A DNA stretch of 64,000 bases from Pseudocitrobacter faecalis (GTDB taxonomy: Bacteria > Pseudomonadota > Gammaproteobacteria > Enterobacterales > Enterobacteriaceae). The notes below the pieces were generated by a model. It ran no database searches. It saw only the letters and a list, made by a program, of their open reading frames with translations, and had not been told where the DNA came from. Positions 48,395 to 56,522 of this stretch are shown piece after piece. The translations under genes and the position numbers were made by a program. The stretch covers positions 62,001 to 126,000 of the forward strand of contig QNRL01000004.1 of assembly GCA_003315335.1 (NCBI GenBank). Reading direction: 5' to 3'. The stretch's first letter is position 1. Every line of letters starts with the position of its first letter.

Positions 48395-49866
48395 TAGCCG
48401 CAGCCATGTCGCCGGAAGAGCAACTCGTCGAGGATATCGCCTCGTTCACGTATGACCCGTTGGGCTACGCACTGTATGCTTTCCCCTGGGAGGAAGAAGG
48501 CGGTGAACTGGCCCACTCGAAAGGGCCGCGTGAATGGCAGGCGGACACTTTCAGGGATGTTAGAGATCATCTGCAAAACCCTCGGACCAGATACCAGCCA
48601 TTGATGATTGCTGTGGCATCAGGTCACGGTATCGGCAAGTCGGCGTTTATCTCGATGTTTACAAAGTGGGGGATGGACACTTGTGAAGATTGTAAGGTGG
48701 TTGTTACAGCAAACACTGAAACCCAGTTGCGCACTAAAACATGGCCAGAAATTGTAAAATGGCAACGTCTGAGCATTACCAGCGACTGGTTTAAGCCAAC
48801 GGCAACCGCAGTATACAGTACCGATCCTGGTCACGATAAGAGTTGGCGCGCTGATGCGGTGCCATGGTCTGAGAATAACACCGAGGCTTTCGCAGGCCTG
48901 CACAACGAGCGTAAGCGCATCATTCTGATATTCGATGAAGCATCGAATATTGCCGATCTGGTATGGGAGGTAGCAGAGGGCGCGCTGACGGATGAGAATA
49001 CCGAAATCATATGGGTGGCGTTCGGGAACCCGACGCGTAACACCGGTCGTTTCCGTGAGTGTTTTCGCAAATACAAACACCGCTGGAAAACAAGACAGAT
49101 CGATAGTCGAACAGTTGAAGGTACTAACAAAGAGCAAATACAGAAATGGGTTGAGGATTACGGTGAAGACAGCGACTTCGTGAAAGTCCGTGTTCGCGGG
49201 ATCTTCCCTGACGCTTCTGAACTACAGTTTATCCCTACCGGCCTGACCGATGCCGCCATGAAGCGGGTGGTGACATCCGCACAGGTGGCGCATGCGCCTG
49301 TGATTATCGGTGTCGACCCGGCATACTCCGGCGTGGATGACGCGGTGATTTACCTGCGCCAGGGGCTGCACAGTAAAGTGCTCTGGACCGGCAATAAGAC
49401 CACCGACGATCTGATTATGGCGAAGCGTATCGCAGACTTTGAAGACCAGTACCAGGCTGACGCGGTATTCATCGACTTTGGTTACGGCACCGGGTTGAAA
49501 TCCATCGGTGACGGCTGGGGCAGGACATGGCAATTAATCCCATTCGGCGGCGGCTCGACCGACCCGCAGATGCTCAACAAACGCGGCGAGATGTTCAATG
49601 CCTGTAAGACGTGGCTCAAGATTGGCGGCATGCTGGATGATCAGGAAACTGCGGATGACCTGTCGGCAGCAGAGTATAAAGTCAGGGTGGATGGCAAGAT
49701 CGTTATTGAGCCGAAGGAAGATATCAAAGAGCGGTTAGGGCGCTCGCCTGGCAAAGGCGATGGACTGCTGTTGACGTTTGCATTCCCGGTTGCAAAGCGC
49801 ATTCGGATACCTGGGCAGCATAACCAACAAGGTAAGGCGCTGACCGATTACGATCCGTATGCTTAA
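48391..49866 (+). CDS. Terminase large subunit
   Basis: 491 residues. The ATPase has Walker A SGHGIGKS at about residues 77-84 and Walker B RIILIFDEAS at about 175-185. The RNase H-like nuclease has IIGVDPAYSG near 305 and a second acidic motif AVFIDFGYGTG. It pumps and cuts DNA during head filling. It ends 90 bases before a convergent minus-strand gene. Confidence 0.94.
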   Translation: MIAAAMSPEEQLVEDIASFTYDPLGYALYAFPWEEEGGELAHSKGPREWQADTFRDVRDHLQNPRTRYQPLMIAVASGHGIGKSAFISMFTKWGMDTCEDCKVVVTANTETQLRTKTWPEIVKWQRLSITSDWFKPTATAVYSTDPGHDKSWRADAVPWSENNTEAFAGLHNERKRIILIFDEASNIADLVWEVAEGALTDENTEIIWVAFGNPTRNTGRFRECFRKYKHRWKTRQIDSRTVEGTNKEQIQKWVEDYGEDSDFVKVRVRGIFPDASELQFIPTGLTDAAMKRVVTSAQVAHAPVIIGVDPAYSGVDDAVIYLRQGLHSKVLWTGNKTTDDLIMAKRIADFEDQYQADAVFIDFGYGTGLKSIGDGWGRTWQLIPFGGGSTDPQMLNKRGEMFNACKTWLKIGGMLDDQETADDLSAAEYKVRVDGKIVIEPKEDIKERLGRSPGKGDGLLLTFAFPVAKRIRIPGQHNQQGKALTDYDPYA

Positions 49867-49904
49867 TCCGTTAGAGGGTATAATGGTGTCTATATCCGCT
49901 AGTG

Positions 49905-49936
49905 AGGATAAAACAAAGCCCGCGCATCGGCGGGCT
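49905..49936 (-). terminator. Terminator of the minus-strand 110-residue gene
   Basis: A 7-bp stem, AGCCCGC/GCGGGCT (49917-49936). On the minus strand it is followed by TTTGTTTTATC. It also lies 50 bases beyond the terminase stop. Confidence 0.75.
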
Positions 49937-49939
49937 GAT

Positions 49940-49954
49940 TGTGACATGTCACGG
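49940..49954. repeat. Palindromic 15-bp repeat, copy 2
   Basis: TGTGACATGTCACGG, identical to 47331-47345. Here it lies between a terminator and the stop codon of a leftward gene. Confidence 0.6.
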
Positions 49955-49956
49955 TC

Positions 49957-50289
49957 TTATTTCGGTAGATTGTGTTTAGCATTCGACTCATCTATCACGT
50001 AACGCATTGCAGTTCGACCGAGATTACCAGGATCTTCATGCAGACTCACTCGTGCCTTTAGGAGCACGCATTCAGCCTTGACATAGTTTGCTGGAATTAT
50101 TCCTACCTCAGCATTTTTAAATGCCTCTTTCACCGCCTCACCGTTGTACTGACCGCCAAGCAACTCTGAACATGTCAGGTTGTTATGGATAATTGCAAGG
50201 AGACCTTTAATCTCTTCACGTAGGTTAACAATGGCCATCGCGGCATTGATAGCTGCGGCATAGCGTTCAGCAGCAGTCTTTTCTTTCAT
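49957..50289 (-). CDS. Minus-strand 110-residue phage protein behind tandem terminators
   Basis: 110 residues from the ATG at 50289 with AAGGTG upstream; an open frame further upstream (to 50385) runs through a terminator hairpin and was rejected. It begins MKEKTAAERYAAAINAAMAIVNLREEI and is helical and soluble. No family recognised. It is oriented against the late genes, which is unusual inside a packaging/head cluster and suggests a lysogenic or regulatory role. No promoter is visible between it and the upstream terminator. Confidence 0.6.
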   Translation of the reverse strand: MKEKTAAERYAAAINAAMAIVNLREEIKGLLAIIHNNLTCSELLGGQYNGEAVKEAFKNAEVGIIPANYVKAECVLLKARVSLHEDPGNLGRTAMRYVIDESNAKHNLPK

Positions 50290-50301
50290 GATTTTCACCT
50301 T

Positions 50302-50325
50302 AAAAAAATGCCCACCGAAGTGGGC
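50302..50325 (-). terminator. UUCG-tetraloop terminator just before the 110-residue gene
   Basis: On the minus strand GCCCAC-TTCG-GTGGGC followed by ATTTTTTT. It ends 13 bases before the start codon of the downstream gene, so it can act as an attenuator. Confidence 0.8.
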
Positions 50326-50404
50326 GAACTGGAAGCAATGATGGTGCCTTCCTTGGCTGTTACTGGTTTTACAGAACAACGTCATCGAAATGGCGCTCTG
50401 CTGT

Positions 50405-50448
50405 AAAAAGGGCGGTGGTCGATAAGCGGGAGAACTATCGCCACCGCC
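50405..50448 (-). terminator. Strong terminator of the minus-strand noncoding RNA
   Basis: A 13-bp stem (GGCGGTGG and CGATA pairing across a one-base bulge, 50411-50448) followed on the minus strand by CTTTTT. Confidence 0.85.
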
Positions 50449-50977
50449 AATAACTACACAGCAATGGTACTGAGTATCACGGTCCTAAGGCGTGATTGGG
50501 TTGTGGTGGCCGGTGCTGATCTCCGGCTTGGCTATGCGACTTGCTAGTTGACACCGGAGTCTCACCGGGGCGAAGGTTTCGCAAGTCGTTTATTGGGCTA
50601 TCACTGGGCTTTAGGGCCGCTTACTCAACATTTTTTCACCCAGTCGTTGCACGATACCCATCAGGTCTTACACTTGCGCATCAGCCTGCGCATTCACCAC
50701 AACGGAAAGAGCACTGACGAGCGTCGTCACAATTCCATATCGGCGTTTCACGTTTGCTAGTCCTAAGATACGGATTGCCGTCTGCCTAATGCTCTTACCT
50801 GTTATGGCCTCGTCTCTTCCGAGGTGTCACACCGTATCGCCACGATGGTGAGTCGCCCTAGTCCGAAGTGCTGAGACGGCTTGCACATTCCGGCTACCCG
50901 GTAAGTTATGTAGCAAGGAACTCCCGGACCGCTACGCCACATGTGCCAGATGGCGCCCTTCACACTGCCACATCAAT
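50405..50977 (-). ncRNA. Candidate large structured phage noncoding RNA (about 570 nt)
   Basis: The 792 bases between the 110-residue gene and the next rightward gene hold no convincing ORF. The minus strand has a promoter (50985-51013) and a strong terminator (50405-50448) framing about 570 nt. Many complementary segments are visible. Local hairpins include CCTCG/CGAGG (50807-50823), TGCGCA/TGCGCA (50677-50694) and ATCACG/CGTGAT (50476-50497). Longer pairings include CGACTTGC/GCAAGTCG (8 bp). Two sets of pairings cross each other, as in pseudoknots. The motif CTTNGGAC occurs three times. Size, phage setting and complexity recall ornate phage RNAs such as GOLLD or ROOL, but I cannot assign it to any known family. 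Confidence 0.55.
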
Positions 50978-51013
50978 TACCTAAAAGGTAATATCTGCAT
51001 CTGTTGCTGTCAA
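50976..51013 (-). promoter_or_regulatory. Promoter of the noncoding RNA with overlapping operator
   Basis: On the minus strand: a perfect TTGACA (51013-51008), a 17-base spacer, and a weak -10 TACCTT (50990-50985). The perfect palindrome ATTACC-TAAAA-GGTAAT (50976-50992) covers the -10, so the phage repressor would switch it off or control it. Confidence 0.65.
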
Positions 51014-51081
51014 TAACCTACGCTAAATAAATCATATGTGGTTAAATTGGTAATAATTTAATTGCGTACGGAGCATCAGCT

Positions 51082-51288
51082 ATGTGTATCGGCAGCAAGC
51101 CATCAGTGCCAGCAACGCCAGAAGTCCAGGCAGCACCGCAGGAGCAGGATGCAGCAGTGGTTAGTGCGCGTGACGATGAAGAACGCCGCCGCCGCGCCGC
51201 CTCAGGTCGTAACTCGACAATGCTCACCGGTGCCCAGGGCGATACTTCTGCCGCCAATACCAGCGGTAAAACGCTGCTCGGTCAGTAA
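51082..51288 (+). CDS. Small conserved podovirus protein upstream of portal
   Basis: 68 residues: MCIGSKPSVPATPEVQ, a charged RDDEERRRRAASGRNSTMLTG segment and a GKTLLGQ end. This pattern recurs directly upstream of portal genes in podoviruses. Function unknown; possibly a minor virion protein. Confidence 0.75.
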   Translation: MCIGSKPSVPATPEVQAAPQEQDAAVVSARDDEERRRRAASGRNSTMLTGAQGDTSAANTSGKTLLGQ

Positions 51289-51302
51289 CGGAGTCTGAAG
51301 AG

Positions 51303-52973
51303 ATGGCGGAAACCGAAAAAGAGCGGCTGCTGAAGCAGCTAGCACAGCTGAAGAATGAGCGCACATCGTTCGAGCCGCACTGGCGCGACTTGAGCGACTT
51401 TATCAATCCGCGCGGTTCCCGCTTCCTGACGTCTGACGTAAACCGTGATGACCGTCGTAACACCAAGATTGTTGACCCTACCGGTTCACTGGCTCAGCGC
51501 ATTCTTGCCAGCGGCATGATGTCTGGCATCACCAGCCCTGCGCGTCCGTGGTTCAAACTGGCAACACCTGATCCGGATATGATGGATTACGGCCCGGTGA
51601 AAGTCTGGCTGGAAATCGTACAGCGCCGCATGAACGAGGTGTTCAACAAGTCGAATCTGTACCAGTCATTGCCTGTCATGTATGCCAGTCTTGGCACTTT
51701 CGGTACCGCCGCAATGGCTGTGCTCGAAGATGAACAGGACGTGATCCGCACAATGCCTTTCCCTGTTGGCAGTTACTACCTGGCTAACAGCCCGCGCGGC
51801 AGCGTCGACACATCATTCCGACAGTTCTCCATGACTGTGCGCCAGCTGGTGCAGGAATTCGGTCTGGATAACGTAAGCCAGTCAGTGCAGGGGATGTGGG
51901 CAAATGGTACGTATGAAGCGTGGATCGAGGTAAACCACTGCATCACGCCAAACATCAACCGCGACAGCGGCAAGCTGGACAGCAAGAACAAGCCGTTCCG
52001 CTCGGTATATTTCGAGACCGGTGGTGACGCTGACAAACTTCTGCGTGAATCCGGCTTCGATGAATTTCCTGTCCTTGCGCCACGCTGGGAAGTTAACGGA
52101 GAAGACGTTTACGCGTCATCCTGTCCAGGCATGCTGGCGCTTGGTCAGGTTAAGGCTTTGCAGAAAGAACAGATCCGTAAAGCACAGCTGATCGATAAAG
52201 CCACTAACCCGCCGATGGTTGCGCCAACTTCACTGAAGAATCAGCGCGTTTCTCTGCTGCCAGGCGACGTGACGTATCTCGACGTTCTGAGCGGCCAGGA
52301 CGGTTTCAAACCTGCATATCTGGTTAACCCGAATACTGCCGACCTGCTGGCTGACATTCAGGACACTCGCCAGACCATCAACAGCGCCTACTTTGTTGAC
52401 CTCTTCATGATGCTGCAAAACATCAACACCCGCTCTATGCCAGTGGAAGCAGTGATCGAAATGAAGGAAGAGAAGCTGCTGATGTTGGGCCCGGTGCTCG
52501 AACGCCTCAATGATGAGGCACTGAATCCGCTTATCGACCGCGTGTTCTCCATTATGGCGCGCAAGAACATGCTGCCACAGCCGCCGGACGTAATGCAGGG
52601 GATGCCGCTGCGCATCGAATACATCTCAGTTATGGCGCAGGCGCAGAAATCTATCGGCCTAACCAGCTTGTCTCAGACCGTTGGATTCATCGGTCAACTG
52701 GCGCAGTTTAAACCTGAAGCTCTCGACAAGCTCGACGTGGATCAGGCTATCGACGCGTTCTCTGAAATGTCCGGCGTATCGCCAACTGTCATCGTTCCTC
52801 AAGAACAGGTGCAGGGCATTCGTGAAGACCGGGCCCAACATCAGCGCGCTCAACAGGCACTGGAAATGGGTCAGGCTGTCACTCAGGGTGCGAAAACCCT
52901 TAGCGAGACGCAGACTACAGATCCAAGTGCGCTTACTGCCATCACTAACGCAGCAGGAGCACCTCAGCAATGA
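51303..52973 (+). CDS. Portal protein (head-tail connector)
   Basis: 556 residues, the length I recall for epsilon15 gp4. FEPHWRDLSDFINPRGSRF, ILASGMMSGITSPARPWFKL and a central Gly/Pro-rich wing match the T7-like head-tail connector family. It forms the dodecameric portal ring for DNA packaging and tail attachment. It overlaps the next gene by 4 bases. Confidence 0.94.
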   Translation: MAETEKERLLKQLAQLKNERTSFEPHWRDLSDFINPRGSRFLTSDVNRDDRRNTKIVDPTGSLAQRILASGMMSGITSPARPWFKLATPDPDMMDYGPVKVWLEIVQRRMNEVFNKSNLYQSLPVMYASLGTFGTAAMAVLEDEQDVIRTMPFPVGSYYLANSPRGSVDTSFRQFSMTVRQLVQEFGLDNVSQSVQGMWANGTYEAWIEVNHCITPNINRDSGKLDSKNKPFRSVYFETGGDADKLLRESGFDEFPVLAPRWEVNGEDVYASSCPGMLALGQVKALQKEQIRKAQLIDKATNPPMVAPTSLKNQRVSLLPGDVTYLDVLSGQDGFKPAYLVNPNTADLLADIQDTRQTINSAYFVDLFMMLQNINTRSMPVEAVIEMKEEKLLMLGPVLERLNDEALNPLIDRVFSIMARKNMLPQPPDVMQGMPLRIEYISVMAQAQKSIGLTSLSQTVGFIGQLAQFKPEALDKLDVDQAIDAFSEMSGVSPTVIVPQEQVQGIREDRAQHQRAQQALEMGQAVTQGAKTLSETQTTDPSALTAITNAAGAPQQ

Positions 52974-53266
52974 CGGATTACGAAGATGACCGCAAGGCTG
53001 AACTTGACGCTAAACAGCAGCTTTTGGCTCAGCGAGATATTGAGGATATCCAGTTCATTATGGGTAGCGAACAGGGACGCCGTGTCGTCTGGTCACTGCT
53101 GGAGAAAGGGAAGGTCTTCTCGCCGTGCTTCGCCGGTGATTCGCATTTAACTGCATTCAACGAAGGGCAGCGCAACCTGGCGCTGGTTCTGTTTCAGCGC
53201 GTCATGACGCACTGCCCCGATCAGTATCTGAAGATGGCCGCAGAGGCCAGTGAGGACAATGTATGA
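52970..53266 (+). CDS. Bbp19-like podovirus protein
   Basis: 98 residues. DIQFIMGSEQGRRVVWSLLEKGKVFSPCF and AFNEGQRNLALVLF match a small conserved protein found between portal and scaffold genes in BPP-1- and epsilon15-like phages. Function unknown. It overlaps both neighbours by 4 bases. Confidence 0.8.
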   Translation: MTDYEDDRKAELDAKQQLLAQRDIEDIQFIMGSEQGRRVVWSLLEKGKVFSPCFAGDSHLTAFNEGQRNLALVLFQRVMTHCPDQYLKMAAEASEDNV

Positions 53267-53586
53267 CACAGGTACAAACCCAGCGCGTCGTGCGCTTTGA
53301 TGGCGCAAATCAGGTGGTAGAGGTTCCGGATCCTGCCCCGGCAACAATTGGCGCCCCGACCACCACTGATTACGGCGGCGTGAAGTTGGGGGCAGCCATT
53401 GCAGCACCGGCAGCAATGACAGCTTCCTCTGATACCAGCTCTTCCGCATCAGACGTTGCCGGGCTTGTTACTGACCACAACGACCTGGTCGCGAAATACA
53501 ACGCGCTGCTGGCAGATACCACTGCACTGCGCACCACTCTTTCCGCTGTTCTGGCGCAACTCAAAGCCAAAACGATCCCTGTTTAA
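53263..53586 (+). CDS. Head-fiber-like protein
   Basis: 107 residues. The C-terminal half (TTDYGGVKLGAAIAAPAAMTAS, then DHNDLVAKYNALLADTTALRTTLSAVLAQL) looks like the trimeric coiled-coil base of phage head fibre proteins. The location before the scaffold is typical. Assignment is moderate because such short coiled coils are easily misread. Confidence 0.7.
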   Translation: MTQVQTQRVVRFDGANQVVEVPDPAPATIGAPTTTDYGGVKLGAAIAAPAAMTASSDTSSSASDVAGLVTDHNDLVAKYNALLADTTALRTTLSAVLAQLKAKTIPV

Positions 53587-53597
53587 GGAGATAACCA

Positions 53598-54296
53598 ATG
53601 AACTTATTTGATCGTTTTCTGAATCGCCGTCTTTGCAATGAGCAACCTGCTGATGGTGGCGCTGCACCGGCACCGTCTGAGCCAGCCGCACCTGCTGCCG
53701 ATGCTCCGGCACCTGCTGCTGATCAGGCTAAACCAGAAGGCGATAAGACACAGCCTGGCGCTGAAGGTGACAAGCCTCAGGACGACAAGCATGCCGATGG
53801 TGATAAACCGGCGGATAAGTCTGATGACAAAGAACAGAAGCAGGAAGGCGCGCCAGAGAAGTACGACTTCAAGGCTGCTGAAGGCGTTGATCTGGACACC
53901 GAAGCGCTGAAGGACTTCGAACCGGTTGCCCGCGACCTGAATCTGACCAATGAGCAGGCACAGAAGCTGGTTGATGCATATCCAAAAATTCTGGCCGGTG
54001 TGCAGCAGCGTCAGGCAGAAGCCTGGCAGAAGCAGACCGAGGACTGGGCCGCAAGCGTGAAGGCGGACAAGGAGATTGGCGGCGACAAACTGACCGCGAA
54101 TCTCAGCGCTGCGCAGCGTGCTCTGGACCAGTTCGGCGGCCCTGCTCTGAAAGAGTATCTGGACTCAACCGGTCTCGGTAATCACCCGGAACTGGTTAAG
54201 ACGTTCGTGAAAATCGGTAAAGCCATGTCGGAAGACGGCATGGTCGATGGCAGTAATCAAGGCCAGCGTAGTGCGGCCGAAGTGCTTTATGGCTAA
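53598..54296 (+). CDS. Capsid scaffolding protein
   Basis: 232 residues. A Pro/Ala/Asp/Lys-rich disordered N-terminal half (about residues 18-90) precedes a helical C-terminal half (NLTNEQAQKLVDAYPKILAG), the usual scaffold make-up. It sits directly before the major capsid gene with an AAGGAG site. No protease domain is visible. Confidence 0.85.
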   Translation: MNLFDRFLNRRLCNEQPADGGAAPAPSEPAAPAADAPAPAADQAKPEGDKTQPGAEGDKPQDDKHADGDKPADKSDDKEQKQEGAPEKYDFKAAEGVDLDTEALKDFEPVARDLNLTNEQAQKLVDAYPKILAGVQQRQAEAWQKQTEDWAASVKADKEIGGDKLTANLSAAQRALDQFGGPALKEYLDSTGLGNHPELVKTFVKIGKAMSEDGMVDGSNQGQRSAAEVLYG

Positions 54297-54313
54297 TAAG
54301 AGAGGATATAACT

Positions 54314-55300
54314 ATGGCTGTTAAAGGCGTAAATGCGCTGACGCTGGCTGACTGGGCTAAGCGTACTGATCCAAACGGAAAGGTCGATAAGATTGTCGAA
54401 CTTCTTTCCCAGACCAACGAAATCCTGACGGATATGATGTTCGTAGAGGGTAACCTTCCAACTGGTCACCGTACCACCGTTCGCTCGGGGCTTCCGCAGC
54501 CTACCTGGCGTTTGCTGAACTACGGTGTGCAACCGACAAAATCAACTACCGTACAGGTCACTGACACTGTCGGCATGCTGGAGGCTTATGCGGAAGTAGA
54601 TAAGTCTCTGGCAGATCTCAACAGTAACACCGCTGAATTCCGCCTGTCTGAAGATCGTGCATTCCTCGAAGGAATGAACCAGCAGATGGCCCAGACCCTG
54701 TTCTACGGCGACACCAGTGTGAATCCCCAGCAGTTCATGGGCCTGTCATCCCGCTACTCCAGCAAATCCGCAGGCAACGGCCAGAACATCATTGATGCTG
54801 GCGGCACAGGTACAGATAACACCTCTATCTGGCTGGTGGTCTGGGGTGAAAACACTGTGCACGGCATCTTCCCTAAAGGGCAGAAGGCTGGTTTGCAGAC
54901 TCAGAACCTCGGCGAGCAGACGCTTACCGATGCCAATGGCGGCAAATACCAGGGTTACCGCACCCATTATAAGTGGGATAACGGCCTGGCTCTCCGTGAC
55001 TGGCGCTACGTTGTGCGCATCGCCAACATCGATGTGAGCGATCTGTCAGTACCAGGTTCAGCTGCAAATATCGTCAGCCTGATGGTTAAAGCGCTGCACC
55101 GCGTCCCTAATCTGAAAATGGGTCGCGCGGTGTTCTACATGAACCGTACCGTTGCCCAGGCGCTCGATCTGCAATCTCTGGATAAAGCCTCTCTGGCTCT
55201 GTCCGTAAAAGAGACTGAAGGCGAATTCTGGACCACGTTCCGTGGCATCCCAATCCGTGAAACCGATGCGATTCTGGAAACAGAAGCGCGCGTTGTTTAA
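54314..55300 (+). CDS. Major capsid protein
   Basis: 328 residues, near the roughly 335 I recall for epsilon15 gp7 (HK97 fold). GVNALTLADWAKRTDPNGKVDKIVELLSQ and FYGDTSVNPQQFMGLSSRY are typical of this podovirus capsid group. It forms the T=7 shell with the staple protein encoded downstream. Confidence 0.92.
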   Translation: MAVKGVNALTLADWAKRTDPNGKVDKIVELLSQTNEILTDMMFVEGNLPTGHRTTVRSGLPQPTWRLLNYGVQPTKSTTVQVTDTVGMLEAYAEVDKSLADLNSNTAEFRLSEDRAFLEGMNQQMAQTLFYGDTSVNPQQFMGLSSRYSSKSAGNGQNIIDAGGTGTDNTSIWLVVWGENTVHGIFPKGQKAGLQTQNLGEQTLTDANGGKYQGYRTHYKWDNGLALRDWRYVVRIANIDVSDLSVPGSAANIVSLMVKALHRVPNLKMGRAVFYMNRTVAQALDLQSLDKASLALSVKETEGEFWTTFRGIPIRETDAILETEARVV

Positions 55301-55351
55301 CGCCTGTCATTAACTGATGGGCCTTAACCGGCCCATAAATGGAGAAAGAAA

Positions 55352-55792
55352 ATGATCCTCGACAAACTGTTGATGCTCTCCGAGAAGCAGGCGGTTACAG
55401 CTTCTGCTGCTTCTACGGACGTGATTGACCTCGGCCCTATCGACGGCACCCGCCGCGATATCGGCGTTGGTTATCCACTGGAATTCTGGGCAACCGTGGA
55501 CACCACTGCAACCGCCGCTGGTGCCGCGACCCTCAACGTTCAGTTGCAGACCAGCCCTGACAACTCCACCTGGACCACTATCTACGACAGCGGTGCTCTG
55601 GCGCTGTCTGCCCTGACTGTTGGTAAACGCCTGTTCTCTACCAAGGTTCCGGCGGGCGTCCAGCGCTATTTACGCGTCAACTACTCAGTCGGCACCGGTC
55701 CGCTGACTGCTGGCGCGTTCACCTCGGGCATTAATCTGGATGTTGACAACAACACACCTTATTACCCGACCCGTTCCAAAGTGACTGGCTAA
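55352..55792 (+). CDS. Bbp16-like capsid cement/virion protein
   Basis: 146 residues, beta-rich (LEFWATVDTTATAAGAATLNV, LQTSPDNSTWTTIYDSG, RYLRVNYSVG). It resembles Bbp16-type proteins encoded after capsid genes in BPP-1/epsilon15-like phages. It is probably a capsid-associated protein. Confidence 0.8.
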   Translation: MILDKLLMLSEKQAVTASAASTDVIDLGPIDGTRRDIGVGYPLEFWATVDTTATAAGAATLNVQLQTSPDNSTWTTIYDSGALALSALTVGKRLFSTKVPAGVQRYLRVNYSVGTGPLTAGAFTSGINLDVDNNTPYYPTRSKVTG

Positions 55793-55802
55793 GGGGATAT
55801 CG

Positions 55803-56147
55803 ATGTCAGGTGAAAAAGCAAAATACCGTGTCCTGCGCCTATCCCATATTCATAACAATCTCTGGCCTGAAGGTTCAGAGATTGAATATGACGGCGAGCC
55901 AGGTACGGCGTTGGAACCGCTGAATGATGCGGCGAAAGCTGCGAAAGCAAAGGCCAAGCACAAAAGTGGCTTTGTTGGGGAAATCTCCGCTAAATCACCG
56001 CTGAATGAAGTTGGTGAAGGCAGTGATGAGCTGGACAAGCTCCGCGAAGAGTATGAAGCGCTATTCAACGAGAAACCTCACCACAACGCCAAAGCTGAAA
56101 CACTCCGCGAGAAGATCGCAGAAAAGCGCGCAGAACTGGGCGTCTAA
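55803..56147 (+). CDS. Virion-region protein, hypothetical
   Basis: 114 residues. An N-terminal beta segment (RVLRLSHIHNNLWPEGSEIEY) resembles small DUF-type phage head proteins. The C-terminal half is a charged helix (KLREEYEALFNEKP...TLREKIAEKRAEL). Placed between cement and staple genes. Function unknown. Confidence 0.7.
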   Translation: MSGEKAKYRVLRLSHIHNNLWPEGSEIEYDGEPGTALEPLNDAAKAAKAKAKHKSGFVGEISAKSPLNEVGEGSDELDKLREEYEALFNEKPHHNAKAETLREKIAEKRAELGV

Positions 56148-56198
56148 GCCTCGCTAATAAAACAAGGGGCTTCGGCCCCTTTATTGCAGGAGTCCATA

Positions 56199-56522
56199 AT
56201 GGATCTGGTAAACCTCAAAACCGGCACCGACACATATCAGGATGAGGATGGTAAAACCCAGACTCGTGATGATTATCCGTGGGGCCTTTGCATAGAGTTG
56301 AACAACGAGACGCTCACCAAGCTCAAGGCAACGCCGCAGTCTGCTGGTACTGAAGTGATGATCACCGCCAAGGCAATCATTCGTTCAACGTCAACCCGCG
56401 AAACAGAAGATGGAATGCAGCATAACGCCAGTCTTCAGATCACTGATATGGCACTTAGTCCGGTGTCTGGTGAGCAGCCAAAGACTGCCGCACAAACTCT
56501 TTATGGTGGGGAGGATGATTAA
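56199..56522 (+). CDS. Capsid staple (decoration) protein
   Basis: 107 residues from the ATG at 56199 with GGAG upstream. YPWGLCIELNNETLTKLKA, GTEVMITAKAII and NASLQITDMAL are the hallmarks of the capsid staple family, corresponding to epsilon15 gp10, which pins capsomers at two-fold positions. It overlaps the next start. Confidence 0.82.
   Translation: MDLVNLKTGTDTYQDEDGKTQTRDDYPWGLCIELNNETLTKLKATPQSAGTEVMITAKAIIRSTSTRETEDGMQHNASLQITDMALSPVSGEQPKTAAQTLYGGEDD

Noticed and set aside
50471..50600. tRNA-like or group I/II intron core in the gap
   Set aside because: No cloverleaf with a T-arm consensus and no intron core or domain V pattern could be found on either strand.
50548..50760. 70-codon plus-strand ORF in the terminase-portal gap
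   Set aside because: No ribosome site, odd composition, and it lies inside the candidate structured RNA; treated as chance.
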